Source of the DNA: Methanomicrobiales archaeon
Lineage (GTDB): Archaea > Halobacteriota > Methanomicrobia > Methanomicrobiales > Methanospirillaceae
Assembly: GCA_012729535.1 (NCBI GenBank)
Contig: JAAYCY010000083.1
Coordinates: 1 to 64,000, forward strand
Direction: 5' to 3'
DNA length: 64,000 nt
Below the pieces are notes generated by a model, which made no database searches, was not told the origin of the DNA, and saw only the letters and a program-made list of their open reading frames with translations. Below, in pieces: positions 28,446-36,939 of this stretch (positions are counted from its first letter, which is position 1; every line of letters begins with the position of its first letter). The position numbers were made by a program, and so were the translations under genes.

Positions 28446-28520
28446 AGCGAGGTGGGGTAGTCAGGATATCCCGACGGGCTCATAACCCGTAGACCGATGG
28501 TTCAAATCCATCCCTCGCTA
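28446..28520 (+). tRNA. Initiator tRNA-Met (anticodon CAT)
   Basis: A full cloverleaf is present with acceptor AGCGAGG/CCTCGCT and discriminator A. The anticodon stem ACGGG/CCCGT contains three consecutive G:C pairs next to the loop CTCATAA, so the anticodon is CAT. The A1:U72 pair and the GGG/CCC anticodon stem are the hallmarks of archaeal initiator tRNA-Met and exclude an elongator or Ile2 assignment. No CCA is encoded. Confidence 0.93.
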
Positions 28521-28640
28521 TACTCTTTCTGTTTTTTTATTAGTTCTGATGTTAAGATCCCATATTCTGAATTTCCTGAAACCAGACGAAACGTATAGTT
28601 ATAAAAATATTACTCCAGGAATTAATCAGGATTGTTATGT

Positions 28641-30572
28641 ATGCACATTATTACGTCATTTCCTCAAGAAGAAATTATCACAGAAGATCCAGAAATAATC
28701 CTGTCTCTTGACCAGTACCTCGATAATGTCTTTCAACAGGTATTGAGGGTTTTTTACCAGTCATATGGCGAAAGTGAGAAAAGTTCCCGTATTCAGATGA
28801 CACTCTCATCGGTTTTAGAGACGCTGCTTTGGAAGATAGCTGGAAATTATGGGATTTATAGAGAAAGAATCCCTCATAATTCACTTTTTTCCCAACTGGT
28901 TCACCTGGGAACCAGTATTCCCCATTATATGCAGGACACCAGAGTTGTTTCAGCATTTGATACAGGCGTCAGGAAGAACATGATTCATGCCGGACTTACC
29001 GCTCCATTCCCTAATAATCTTTCATGCTTTCATATTGAACCAATTACCATGGTTCGGGCGATTCATCGCCAGATAGTGCAATTAAATATAAGGGAAAGGA
29101 AAAAGCAGGGTGAATATTCTGAAAAAATCTACGATAACTCCTTCCTCACATCCCCAGTCTTTCATCTTGCCAGAAAGAATATTCTTCAAAAACTAACCGC
29201 CGATACTGCAATCATCGATCCTTTTTCAGGTAATGGAGAGTTAATCCTCTTCTTTACAAAATCAGTCTGTGACGGATGTATTGACGCCATCTCGAGGCTT
29301 AAACAAGTATCATCCCGCATTTTCTGTTTAGAACATTCTTCTACTGCTCTTATGACCACCAGGTTTGGTGTTATTTGTGCCATTATCGGACGGGATTTTT
29401 CATCTCCGGTATTATTCAATGAAAATTTTGAAAAAGAGAACTCAGTTATCTGGAATAATATCAAAGTGGGATCTCTGATTTTTACTCCTGAATTAAACCA
29501 GGAATATATATCCGAAGATGAGGGGAAAAATGCAATTAGGAGATACAAACCCCTCAATGAAACCTGGCCGGTTATTCCACAAGGTCTAAAGGGCATACTG
29601 GTAACCTGCCCATCTGAACAGAGTGATCTTACACCTCCTGAAATCCGGCAGTTTCTCTGTAAACATTTTCAGTCTTACTCTCCAGAATTTCAGCCTTCTC
29701 TCATCGCTTCTGAAAAATTGCTCACTGATTTTATCTATCCAACGTACATCTTCATCCGAAAAACCTGGCTTTCAGACATTAATTCGGAACCATTCAGGAA
29801 ATGGGTGAGGAAAACCAGAATTAAGAGTATTGTCATCGATAGCACTGGTGGAAGTTTCCAGGATGGATCATGGACCTGCTTAATTGGTGACGATAATAAA
29901 CCTGAAATACAAGTCACAAAGATAGATTTCAATGGTAAAATAACCAGATTCAGGGTTGAAAAATCCTCCTTGCCAGAGACTGGGGGCTGGAACCTTGATG
30001 ATCCGATTTCTTGTGAACTTTTGGACCTAATCAGAAAGGATTCTATACCATTGGTAGATTATTGTCTTGGAGCCCTTTATCAACCAGGTCAGATTCTCTC
30101 TTCAGGAAAAGAAGAAATCTGGATATCTTTGATAACAGAAAACGTAAAATTTATTGTAAGTTCAGGCCTGGAACCAAAACCTGATGCTGCAGTCATCATT
30201 AAAGGACCGGATATGTTCCTGCAAGCCCTGTTATCATCTTCACTGATTCAATGGTACTGGAAAAATTTTGCTTGTTCAGAGGATTTAGAGAATAATAACT
30301 ACCATATTTCTCATCTTCCAGTCAGACAACCGGACTGGTATGACGATAACGAGAGGGATATTATCTGCCAGTTAACCCGATGGATGCAGACCAGGACAAA
30401 TCTTATACAAAAACTGGAATATGCCCGGTCGCATCATGATATTTCAAGAATTCAGAAGGCTCTGGACCAGGTAGAGAAAAAACGTGATGAACTAGTCTGC
30501 ATATTATATCGTATTCCGGAAAACCTCAGAGAATGGGTACTAATAAAACAGGAGAACAATTCATTTCTTTAA
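28641..30572 (+). CDS. Eco57I/TaqI-type methyltransferase-like protein lacking catalytic motif IV
   Basis: About 643 residues are encoded from ATG 28641; TTG 28632 is the other possible start. Motif I is clear, IIDPFSGNGEL (about residues 190-200). The following segment, IFCLEHSSTALM, carries the expected motif II acidic residue. Where N6-adenine methyltransferases have NPPY, this protein reads ILVTCPSEQ, so catalysis is doubtful. The C-terminal half resembles a TaqI-type target-recognition domain (LLSSSLIQWYWKNFA and HLPVRQPDW) ending in a coiled coil. It may be a DNA-binding pseudo-methyltransferase or a degenerate type IIG restriction enzyme. It sits next to tRNA-Met and a divergent Lhr-type helicase. 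A TATA-like TTATAAAAATA lies at about 28599-28609. Confidence 0.62.
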   Translation: MHIITSFPQEEIITEDPEIILSLDQYLDNVFQQVLRVFYQSYGESEKSSRIQMTLSSVLETLLWKIAGNYGIYRERIPHNSLFSQLVHLGTSIPHYMQDTRVVSAFDTGVRKNMIHAGLTAPFPNNLSCFHIEPITMVRAIHRQIVQLNIRERKKQGEYSEKIYDNSFLTSPVFHLARKNILQKLTADTAIIDPFSGNGELILFFTKSVCDGCIDAISRLKQVSSRIFCLEHSSTALMTTRFGVICAIIGRDFSSPVLFNENFEKENSVIWNNIKVGSLIFTPELNQEYISEDEGKNAIRRYKPLNETWPVIPQGLKGILVTCPSEQSDLTPPEIRQFLCKHFQSYSPEFQPSLIASEKLLTDFIYPTYIFIRKTWLSDINSEPFRKWVRKTRIKSIVIDSTGGSFQDGSWTCLIGDDNKPEIQVTKIDFNGKITRFRVEKSSLPETGGWNLDDPISCELLDLIRKDSIPLVDYCLGALYQPGQILSSGKEEIWISLITENVKFIVSSGLEPKPDAAVIIKGPDMFLQALLSSSLIQWYWKNFACSEDLENNNYHISHLPVRQPDWYDDNERDIICQLTRWMQTRTNLIQKLEYARSHHDISRIQKALDQVEKKRDELVCILYRIPENLREWVLIKQENNSFL

Positions 30573-30594
30573 AGGTAGATCTTTCTTTAGTTAT

Positions 30595-31971
30595 ATGATA
30601 ATCCGGCAGTTTTTCATCCCTGGTATTGCTCATAATTCATACCTTCTTGGTGGGGTTTCATCCTGTTTTATCATCGATCCTGCCCGTCATCCTGAACCAT
30701 ATCTTCTTGCAGCAGAAGAAGAAGGATTTGAGATAACCGGCATTCTGATAACACACCTTCACGCAGATTTCATCTCCGGCCACCTTGAACTGCACCATCT
30801 GACAAGTGCTCCGGTTTATGCTCCCAAACAAGCAAACTGCATCTTCCCTCATGTCCCTGTTAGAGAAAACAGTGAAATTATTCTTGATAACTGTAGTATC
30901 AAGGTCATTGAGACTCCAGGTCATACTCCTGAACATGTAAGTTACCTGGTAACCCATAGAAGCAGAGGAGAAGACCCGGTAGCGCTTTTTCCCGGTGATA
31001 CTCTGTTTGTCGGGGATGTAGGAAGGCCTGACCTTTTTCCAGGTCGTGCCCATGAACTGGCATCTGCATTGTTCACATCACTTCATGAAAAAATACTACA
31101 GCTGCCAGATTATTGTGAAGTATACCCTGCGCATGGAGCAGGATCTTTTTGTGGAAGAGCGTTATCATCAAAGAGAACGACAACTATCGGGTATGAACGA
31201 AGGAATAACCCGGCACTACAAACCATAGATCGTAACACATTCATCCATGAATTAACCGAAAACATGCCACCTTCTCCTGACCATTTTAGCAGGTGTTCTG
31301 ATACGAATAGAATTGGCCCTGCACTTCTCTCGACACTCCCCAAAATTCGTCCCTTTAATTCACGGGAGTTGGAAAAGATACTGTCTGATAACTGCTGTGA
31401 GATTGTCGATATCCGAAGGTATGACGCGTTCGGCTCTGTTCATATTCCAGGTAGCTGGAATCTGGATGGGGAATTAAATTTTTCAACTTTTGCAGGCTGG
31501 GTTCTTCCACCTGATCGTGACATCATCCTTGCAGTACATAATCAGGATGACATTCCCGGTATCATAAAAAAATTCCAACGGGTAGGCCTTGACAGAATTA
31601 TTGGATTTGTATTGGGAGGAGTTCAGAAATATGCATTAGCAGGAAAGAGAACCGGGAATATTAGAACAATATCTGTTCATGAGCTTAAAGATCTCTTATC
31701 TACCGATAAAAATGTGCAAGTCCTTGATGTACGGACATGGGAAGAATATGCAGGTTCACACATCCCTGGCTCAATCAATATCCACTGGCCTGATCTACGG
31801 ATAGACTATGTGAAACTAACAAAAGATAATCCAATTGCTGTGATTTGCGGGACTGGTTCCCGCTCAGGTTTTGCATGCAGTATCCTGAAAAGAAACGGTT
31901 TTTCTGATTTATTCAATATAGCCGGAGGATTCACAGGATGGATTGCTGCAGGTTTTGGCGACGGAAATTAA
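30595..31971 (+). CDS. Metallo-beta-lactamase-fold sulfurtransferase with two rhodanese domains (ETHE1/CstB-like)
   Basis: This 458-residue protein has an N-terminal MBL domain (1-230) with the THLHADFISGH metal motif, the ETPGHTPEHVSY motif and the PGDTLFVGDVGRPDLF signature of the persulfide dioxygenase (ETHE1) family. Two rhodanese domains follow. The first (about 250-355) lacks a catalytic cysteine (AVHNQ at that position). The second (about 362-455) has the active-site loop CGTGSRSG. Such proteins oxidise or transfer persulfide sulfur in reduced-sulfur detoxification. The gene follows the methyltransferase-like gene by 22 bases with an AAAGGTAG-type ribosome-binding site, so they may be co-transcribed, although a functional link is not obvious. 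Confidence 0.88.
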   Translation: MIIRQFFIPGIAHNSYLLGGVSSCFIIDPARHPEPYLLAAEEEGFEITGILITHLHADFISGHLELHHLTSAPVYAPKQANCIFPHVPVRENSEIILDNCSIKVIETPGHTPEHVSYLVTHRSRGEDPVALFPGDTLFVGDVGRPDLFPGRAHELASALFTSLHEKILQLPDYCEVYPAHGAGSFCGRALSSKRTTTIGYERRNNPALQTIDRNTFIHELTENMPPSPDHFSRCSDTNRIGPALLSTLPKIRPFNSRELEKILSDNCCEIVDIRRYDAFGSVHIPGSWNLDGELNFSTFAGWVLPPDRDIILAVHNQDDIPGIIKKFQRVGLDRIIGFVLGGVQKYALAGKRTGNIRTISVHELKDLLSTDKNVQVLDVRTWEEYAGSHIPGSINIHWPDLRIDYVKLTKDNPIAVICGTGSRSGFACSILKRNGFSDLFNIAGGFTGWIAAGFGDGN

Positions 31972-32017
31972 CTTTAACTAATGAAAATCCTTTTTTTCAA
32001 TATCAAAAAAAGAAACA

Positions 32018-32089
32018 GGCCTGGACCGGGAATCGAACCCAGATCGAGGGAACCACAATCCCTTAGGATAACCATTACCCCACCCAGGC
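32018..32089 (-). tRNA. tRNA-His (anticodon GTG), G-1 not encoded
   Basis: The minus strand folds with acceptor GCCTGGG pairing with TCCAGGC and discriminator C73, as required for histidine tRNA. The anticodon stem AGGGA/TCCCT holds the loop TTGTGGT, giving GTG (His). The base before position 1 is T in the genome, so the essential G-1 is not templated and would have to be added afterwards by a Thg1-like enzyme. No CCA is encoded. Confidence 0.92.
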
Positions 32090-32475
32090 AGGTTGCACCA
32101 ACTATGTTATACGGTCTATGACTTGAATGTATCCACACATGGTATTCTGATCTTCATCTTCTCAGACACTTCAGATGATGTAGAATTGTAAAAATATGCA
32201 GAATATTTTTCCCGGATTATGAAATTATACAAAATAATCTCCTCATTCAGGATAACCTTTTGAATTTTAATAATTCGAAAAAATGCAAAAGGTATGCAGG
32301 CTTTGTAATATACCCTGTTACACTTGAATTATTTCAAAAATTTCAACAGTCCACTATAATTATTAGCCGTGACCACTGATGTATACCACATTATAAGATC
32401 CCCATCCCGGGTAAATATCTCCTGTTTTTTAAATATTTCCGGGACAGGATACCTGAATAGGACGGCGGTGTAAAG
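32090..32475. other. Long intergenic region upstream of infB
   Basis: This 386-base AT-rich stretch has no convincing gene on either strand. It carries a TATA-like AAATATTT close to infB, which overlaps the inverted repeat at 32405-32444, and another TATA-like CACATTATAAG about 90 bases before infB. No known small RNA was recognised by eye. Confidence 0.55.
32405..32444. promoter_or_regulatory. Imperfect inverted repeat upstream of infB
   Basis: TCCCGG-GT-AAATAT pairs with ATATTT-CCGGGA, giving a 12-bp stem with a 2-base bulge and a 14-base loop. It lies 32 bases before the infB start. It includes the likely TATA region, so it could be an operator or a hairpin in the infB leader. Confidence 0.45.
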
Positions 32476-34290
32476 GTGGGTAAAAAAACAGCAAAAAAGA
32501 AAAAAGAAGGAGGAGAGACACCTCATATCAGAACTCCTATTGTCTGCGTTCTGGGACATGTGGACCACGGGAAAACATCTCTTCTTGATTGTATCCGCGG
32601 TTCTTCAGTCGTCTCAGGAGAAGCGGGTGCTATTACCCAGCACATTGGAGCTACCATCGTCCCGATTGATTCAATCATGAATATGAGCGGGTCAATGAAG
32701 AATCTGAACATCAGTATACCTGGATTGCTTTTCATAGACACACCAGGACATCATTCTTTTACAACGCTGCGTGCAAGGGGAGGAGCACTTGCCGATATGG
32801 CAATTGTAGTTGTAGACATAATAGAAGGTTTTCAACCACAAACCATAGAGGCAATTCAAATCCTCCGTAATTGTAAAACACCCTTTGTTATTGCAGCAAC
32901 CAAGCTTGACAGAATCCCTGGCTGGAGACCAACTCAAAAATCTCCATTTCTCAAGAGTTTTTCTGGACAAAATGAACGGGTAACTCTCCTTGTTGAGACG
33001 AAGGTATATGATATCGTTGCATTGCTAGCCGAACACGGCTTTTCATCCGAAAGATTTGACAGAGTATCAGATTTTGCCAGAAACCTTGCCATTGTCCCGT
33101 TAAGTGCTCATACCGGTGAAGGAATATCGGATCTGTTAATGGTGTTGATTGGACTTGCACAACGATACATGGAGGAAGCACTGACCCTGACAGTGGATGG
33201 ACCTGGATCAGGAACAGTCCTCGAGGTAAAAGAAGAGAAGGGATTAGGCGCTACCATTGATGTTATTTTGTTTGACGGGACTATTTGCGTTGGTGACGAA
33301 ATTGCTATCGCCACAACTACAGGTGTTCAGACAACAAAAGTCAGATCTCTGATGCAACCAAGACCAATGCAGGAGATATTGATTGAAGACCGGTTCTTAC
33401 GGGTAAAAGAGGTCGCAGCTGCTGCCGGAGTTAAAGTAAGTGCTCCGGGTCTCGATCAGGTGATTGCAGGTTCTCCAGTCAAGGTTATTGGTGAAAATCC
33501 TGATGAGGTCAGGGAAAGTATTGCACGGGAGATGACTGATATCAATGTCACCCTCTCTCCTGAAGGTCTGATTATTAAAGCTGATACTATAGGTGCCCTT
33601 GAAGCACTGTGTAAGGAACTAACCGCGCACGAAATTCCAGTAATGAGAGCCGAAGTTGGTCAGGTCAGCAGACATGACGTTATTGAAGCTGAAACTATTA
33701 AAAATCCTCTTTTTCGGGCATTAATATCCTTCAACACACCAGTTCTCCCCGATGCCCAGGATCTGCTTCGTGATCCGGCTTATACTGAGATGATACAGTT
33801 TTTTTCAGGAAACGTCATCTACCATATTCTGGAGGATTACCTTGAATGGAGAAATAACCTCAAGAGAGAAATGGACCAGAAACGGTTTGAAAAGATAATT
33901 TTTCCTGCAAAAATTGTTATCCTTCCCGGATGTGTCTTCAGACAGAATAATCCTGCTGTTGTCGGAGTCAGGATATTATCAGGAACACTCCGAACTGGTG
34001 TCAACCTGGTAAGAAGGGATGGAAAAAAAGCAGGAACGATAAAGTCAATGCAGCTTAGGAAGGAAAATATCCATGAAGCGCATGCAGGGGATGAAGTTGC
34101 AATATCTATAGAAGGAGCAACCGTGGGAAGACAGTTTGATGTGGAGGATCATCTGATTGTAGGAATTCCTGAAAGGCATGTAAAAGTATTGGAAACCGAG
34201 ATGCTCTCTCATCTTACTGAAGATGCGAAAGAAGTTCTTGATGAATATACCAGACTTTTCAGGCGTGAAAATCCCTTCTGGGGGAAGTAG
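32476..34290 (+). CDS. infB: Translation initiation factor aIF5B (IF-2 homologue)
   Basis: This 604-residue GTPase lacks the long N-terminal extension of bacterial IF-2, as expected for archaeal aIF5B. G1 is GHVDHGKT (about 27-34), the switch region has DTPGHHSF, and the specificity box is ATKLDRI. Domains II-IV follow; the C-terminal domain resembles the IF-2/eIF5B family. It helps initiator Met-tRNA binding and subunit joining. The start is GTG 32476, with GGCGGTG about 8 bases upstream. The downstream gene rps6e lies 128 bases away on the same strand. Confidence 0.94.
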   Translation: MGKKTAKKKKEGGETPHIRTPIVCVLGHVDHGKTSLLDCIRGSSVVSGEAGAITQHIGATIVPIDSIMNMSGSMKNLNISIPGLLFIDTPGHHSFTTLRARGGALADMAIVVVDIIEGFQPQTIEAIQILRNCKTPFVIAATKLDRIPGWRPTQKSPFLKSFSGQNERVTLLVETKVYDIVALLAEHGFSSERFDRVSDFARNLAIVPLSAHTGEGISDLLMVLIGLAQRYMEEALTLTVDGPGSGTVLEVKEEKGLGATIDVILFDGTICVGDEIAIATTTGVQTTKVRSLMQPRPMQEILIEDRFLRVKEVAAAAGVKVSAPGLDQVIAGSPVKVIGENPDEVRESIAREMTDINVTLSPEGLIIKADTIGALEALCKELTAHEIPVMRAEVGQVSRHDVIEAETIKNPLFRALISFNTPVLPDAQDLLRDPAYTEMIQFFSGNVIYHILEDYLEWRNNLKREMDQKRFEKIIFPAKIVILPGCVFRQNNPAVVGVRILSGTLRTGVNLVRRDGKKAGTIKSMQLRKENIHEAHAGDEVAISIEGATVGRQFDVEDHLIVGIPERHVKVLETEMLSHLTEDAKEVLDEYTRLFRRENPFWGK

Positions 34291-34418
34291 CATTAATAGG
34301 GTATCCGAGCTAACAGGTGTGGAGACTTCTCAGCAAGGCCTGAGTGATGGGTTTATCAGATCTGACAATAATCAGGAACATTTAGCAGAGATCATTGAAT
34401 TTTTAATGGAGATAATAC

Positions 34419-34832
34419 ATGGTTGATTTTAAGGTTGTACTCTCTGATCCCGCAACCGGTAAGGCATATAATATCGATGCCAGCGGTGCAGGTGCAGGAG
34501 CATTTATTGGGAAGCGTATTGGTGATGAAATTGACGGATCGGGTCTTGGATTTGAGGGATACCGGATCAAGATTACCGGAGCCTCTGACCGTAACGGAAC
34601 ACCAGCAAGAAAAACACTTCAGATTGCAGGGAGACGCAAAATCCTGATGGCCGGAGGAGTTGGATTCCATCCGGTAACCGAAGGAGAGAGAAGGAGAAAA
34701 ATGGTCAGGGGATCAGAAATTACCCAGGACTTCGTCCAGATAAATGCCATTGTTTCCCAGGCAGGTTCAAAAACCCTTGCAGCCTATTTTGCACCACCAG
34801 AACCTGAACACGACGCTCCGGCGGCAGAATAA
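34419..34832 (+). CDS. rps6e: 30S ribosomal protein S6e (eS6)
   Basis: This 137-residue archaeal form begins MVDFKVVLSDPATGKAY and contains the family core GKRIGDEIDGSGLGFEGYRIKITGAS and KMVRGSEITQDFVQIN, with an acidic C terminus. It binds 16S rRNA at the foot of the small subunit. The gene follows infB and converges with the DUF2240 gene, two bases apart. GGAG lies about 8 bases before the ATG. Confidence 0.95.
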   Translation: MVDFKVVLSDPATGKAYNIDASGAGAGAFIGKRIGDEIDGSGLGFEGYRIKITGASDRNGTPARKTLQIAGRRKILMAGGVGFHPVTEGERRRKMVRGSEITQDFVQINAIVSQAGSKTLAAYFAPPEPEHDAPAAE

Positions 34833-34833
34833 C

Positions 34834-35298
34834 TTATTCTTTTTTTAGGATTACCTGTTGTAGAGGTTTTAACAGGTCAGTAACATCTATCATATGTTGT
34901 TTTGCAATTATTACCAGTGCAGCCTCTGGACAAAGGTTTCCATCAAATCTATCTTTAATCACCTCGTTCATTAGTGCAATTATCCCTTCTGGCTCTTTGT
35001 GAGTATGACTAGTAATCCTATCCAGTAACTGCTCAAACGGATCATCTGGATCAAATATGGATGAAGACGGTTTGTAACCTATGGGAATTTGTACCTCTGC
35101 AAGATCAAATAGAGGGAAATACATCTCGTCATCAATGCCAAGAAGATGTTGTTCCAATCCCCTGTGAATTATCAAATCAACTTTGTCCCGGTCCATCCAA
35201 CGCCGATCAAAGGCATAATAATATATTAATTCACTTTTTCCAAGTTTTTGAGCCCGGCTGTGATAAAACGGTGCTGCTAACGCTGTCTTCAGAGTCAT
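34834..35298 (-). CDS. DUF2240 family protein
   Basis: This 154-residue protein has the family pattern at the N terminus (KTALAAPFYHSRAQKLGKSELIYYYAFDRRWM) and a long alpha-helical C-terminal half (LLDRITSHTHKEPEGIIALMN). DUF2240 proteins are archaeal and of unknown function, with a winged-helix-like N terminus that could bind nucleic acid. It is encoded opposite rps6e and may be a single-gene unit. A 12-base palindrome (CAGG-AATA-CCTG, 35300-35311) sits just ahead of its start. Confidence 0.78.
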   Translation of the reverse strand: MTLKTALAAPFYHSRAQKLGKSELIYYYAFDRRWMDRDKVDLIIHRGLEQHLLGIDDEMYFPLFDLAEVQIPIGYKPSSSIFDPDDPFEQLLDRITSHTHKEPEGIIALMNEVIKDRFDGNLCPEAALVIIAKQHMIDVTDLLKPLQQVILKKE

Positions 35299-35479
35299 AC
35301 AGGAATACCTGAAATCAGAATATACTATTGGTTATACCGGTGCAAAGATTATCCTTCTTTTCCTGCAAACCTGAAAAGACAGATATCCCTGCACATGATA
35401 TCCAAAGATGCTTCAAATATGAGCGTATTTCCCTAAAGTATAACCAGATTCTAAAAAAGTTCCTGAAAAATAAAAAGGA

Positions 35480-35857
35480 TTATTCAATTAATATGGCATT
35501 AATAACGCCATGCTGACCTGGCCGGCTGGTTACACGTGCACGACCTGCTTCAGTCCTGATAATTGCACCACGAGTCAGAAGATTACGCCTGACATAGTTT
35601 GGGTTGGCTGAATTCTCTTCTACCTTTTCAATTTTTACTTTCTTTGTTTCTCCGGTTTTTGTATTGCTGATAACTGCAAACTCACACCGGAGCGCCCGGA
35701 CTTTAGTATTTCCACCATAGGTACGGGAAATTTTTCTCCGGTCTATTCCAATATGGGTATCAGCCGGAGCTGACCCGATTTCCCTACGTCTTTTTCCACA
35801 TGAAGGACTATACCTGCCCCCAGTGGATTTACGAACAGAACGGCCTTGCCATTGCAT
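35480..35857 (-). CDS. rps8e: 30S ribosomal protein S8e (eS8)
   Basis: This 125-residue archaeal/eukaryotic-specific small-subunit protein begins MQWQGRSVRKSTGGRYSPS and contains the family patterns KRRREIGSAPADTHIG and NLLTRGAIIRTEAGRARVTSRPGQHG. It binds the 16S rRNA body near the platform. A GAGGATGAG ribosome-binding site precedes the ATG. It is about 100 bases from hypB on the same strand and may be transcribed separately. Confidence 0.95.
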   Translation of the reverse strand: MQWQGRSVRKSTGGRYSPSCGKRRREIGSAPADTHIGIDRRKISRTYGGNTKVRALRCEFAVISNTKTGETKKVKIEKVEENSANPNYVRRNLLTRGAIIRTEAGRARVTSRPGQHGVINAILIE

Positions 35858-35954
35858 ATTATCTCATCCTCTAGTATCATTTACCTGGAGTGGGAGAACC
35901 CAGGTAACCACGGAGTCTTATACATATCCCCCGTGTCAGTATATAAGATTCCGC

Positions 35955-36602
35955 TTAGGAGAGAATCTCATCAACCAGAAGATTTACTCCTTCTCCGGTC
36001 TTCATGTTAGTCCTGAATATTTTCATGGACGGATTGTAACGAATCATATCACGCTCCATACGATTCAAATCCGCACCAACAGCATCTGCAAGGTCGGTTT
36101 TATTTAAAACTGCTATAGAACAGCCCCTAAACATCATCGGGTGTTTATTAACCACATCATCACCCTCAGTGGTAGAGACAACTACGATTCGCTTTTCCGC
36201 GCCCAGTTCAAAATCAGTTGGACAGACCATGTTACCGACATTTTCAATAAATAAAATATCGACATCATCGAGAGGAAGATGTTCCAGGGCATGTTCAATC
36301 ATATGGGCATCAAGATGGCATTCTTTTCCAGTATTGACGTTTTCAGCAGGGATACCTAATGATACTATCCGCTGAAAATCATCATCCCCATATACATCAC
36401 CTGCTATCGCAGCAGCTCTCATACCCCGGTTTTTAAGAATCGGCACTACTTTTTCAATCAGCGCAGTTTTTCCCGACCCAATCCCGCCCAGGAGATCAAA
36501 TCCCCTGACACCGTGGGAGTGAAGGTGCGCGGCATTTGCATCGGCCAGTTTTTTATTGGCCGAAAAAATATCTTTCTCAATAGAGATATCGATATGATGC
36601 AT
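35955..36602 (-). CDS. hypB: Hydrogenase nickel incorporation GTPase HypB
   Basis: About 215 residues. The P-loop is LGGIGSGKT (about 40-48), switch-like residues are GDVYGDDDF, and a base-recognition motif NKTDLAD is present. The Cys/His metal-binding residues in the middle (NTGKECHLDAHMIEHALEHL) match HypB. It delivers nickel to [NiFe]-hydrogenases with HypA as partner. I favour ATG 36602 over GTG 36617, which has no ribosome-binding site; the upstream GGTGAG is the likely site for the ATG. The N terminus lacks a long His-rich stretch. HypF is far away at 11832. Confidence 0.9.
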   Translation of the reverse strand: MHHIDISIEKDIFSANKKLADANAAHLHSHGVRGFDLLGGIGSGKTALIEKVVPILKNRGMRAAAIAGDVYGDDDFQRIVSLGIPAENVNTGKECHLDAHMIEHALEHLPLDDVDILFIENVGNMVCPTDFELGAEKRIVVVSTTEGDDVVNKHPMMFRGCSIAVLNKTDLADAVGADLNRMERDMIRYNPSMKIFRTNMKTGEGVNLLVDEILS

Positions 36603-36652
36603 ATCGTATGATCTCACCCGCTGGTACTTTATAGGTTTCAGATTCCAGATCT

Positions 36653-36931
36653 ATGAGAATGGATAAGGGACTTGTTCTATATCCCTGTTACTTTAATAGC
36701 AGTCTTAAGCGATCTGAAGGGCGCAGAGTCCCACTTTTATCAGGTGTCCAAAATCCTGAACCGGTAATCATCGAACGGATTCTCACCAGGAAACAGGTAC
36801 CTTTTCGCAGGGAAAAAAAATCGCATCCTTCTTATTGGTGGAAAGGCCAGGGACGAATTGTGGCTGATTTCAAGGGAACGAAAGGTGAGCTGATCAGACT
36901 TATCTCGAATGAACTTAAAAACTCGGAATAA
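36653..36931 (+). CDS. srp19: Signal recognition particle subunit SRP19
   Basis: This 92-residue protein starts MRMDKGLVLYPCYFNSSLKRSEGRRVPLLSGVQNP, the SRP19 signature, and has the typical basic central residues VPFRREKKSHPSYWWKGQG. It binds SRP RNA and prepares it for SRP54. It diverges from hypB and starts the srp19-PHP-gar1-tfb run. No ribosome-binding site is apparent, so it may be leaderless or start at ATG 36659. Confidence 0.9.
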   Translation: MRMDKGLVLYPCYFNSSLKRSEGRRVPLLSGVQNPEPVIIERILTRKQVPFRREKKSHPSYWWKGQGRIVADFKGTKGELIRLISNELKNSE

Positions 36932-36939
36932 ATCCTACA

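Noticed and set aside
28446-28520. tRNA-Met as the attachment site of an integrated element
   Set aside because: No second copy of the tRNA 3' end, no integrase and no phage-like genes were seen on either side.
34319-34426. Small open frame between infB and rps6e ending inside the rps6e start
   Set aside because: It overlaps the rps6e start by eight bases, has no good ribosome-binding site and no recognisable family. The frame is probably chance sequence in the leader of rps6e.
35328-35516. A 62-residue plus-strand open frame between the DUF2240 and rps8e genes
   Set aside because: It runs into the rps8e coding region on the opposite strand, has no family resemblance and no ribosome-binding site.
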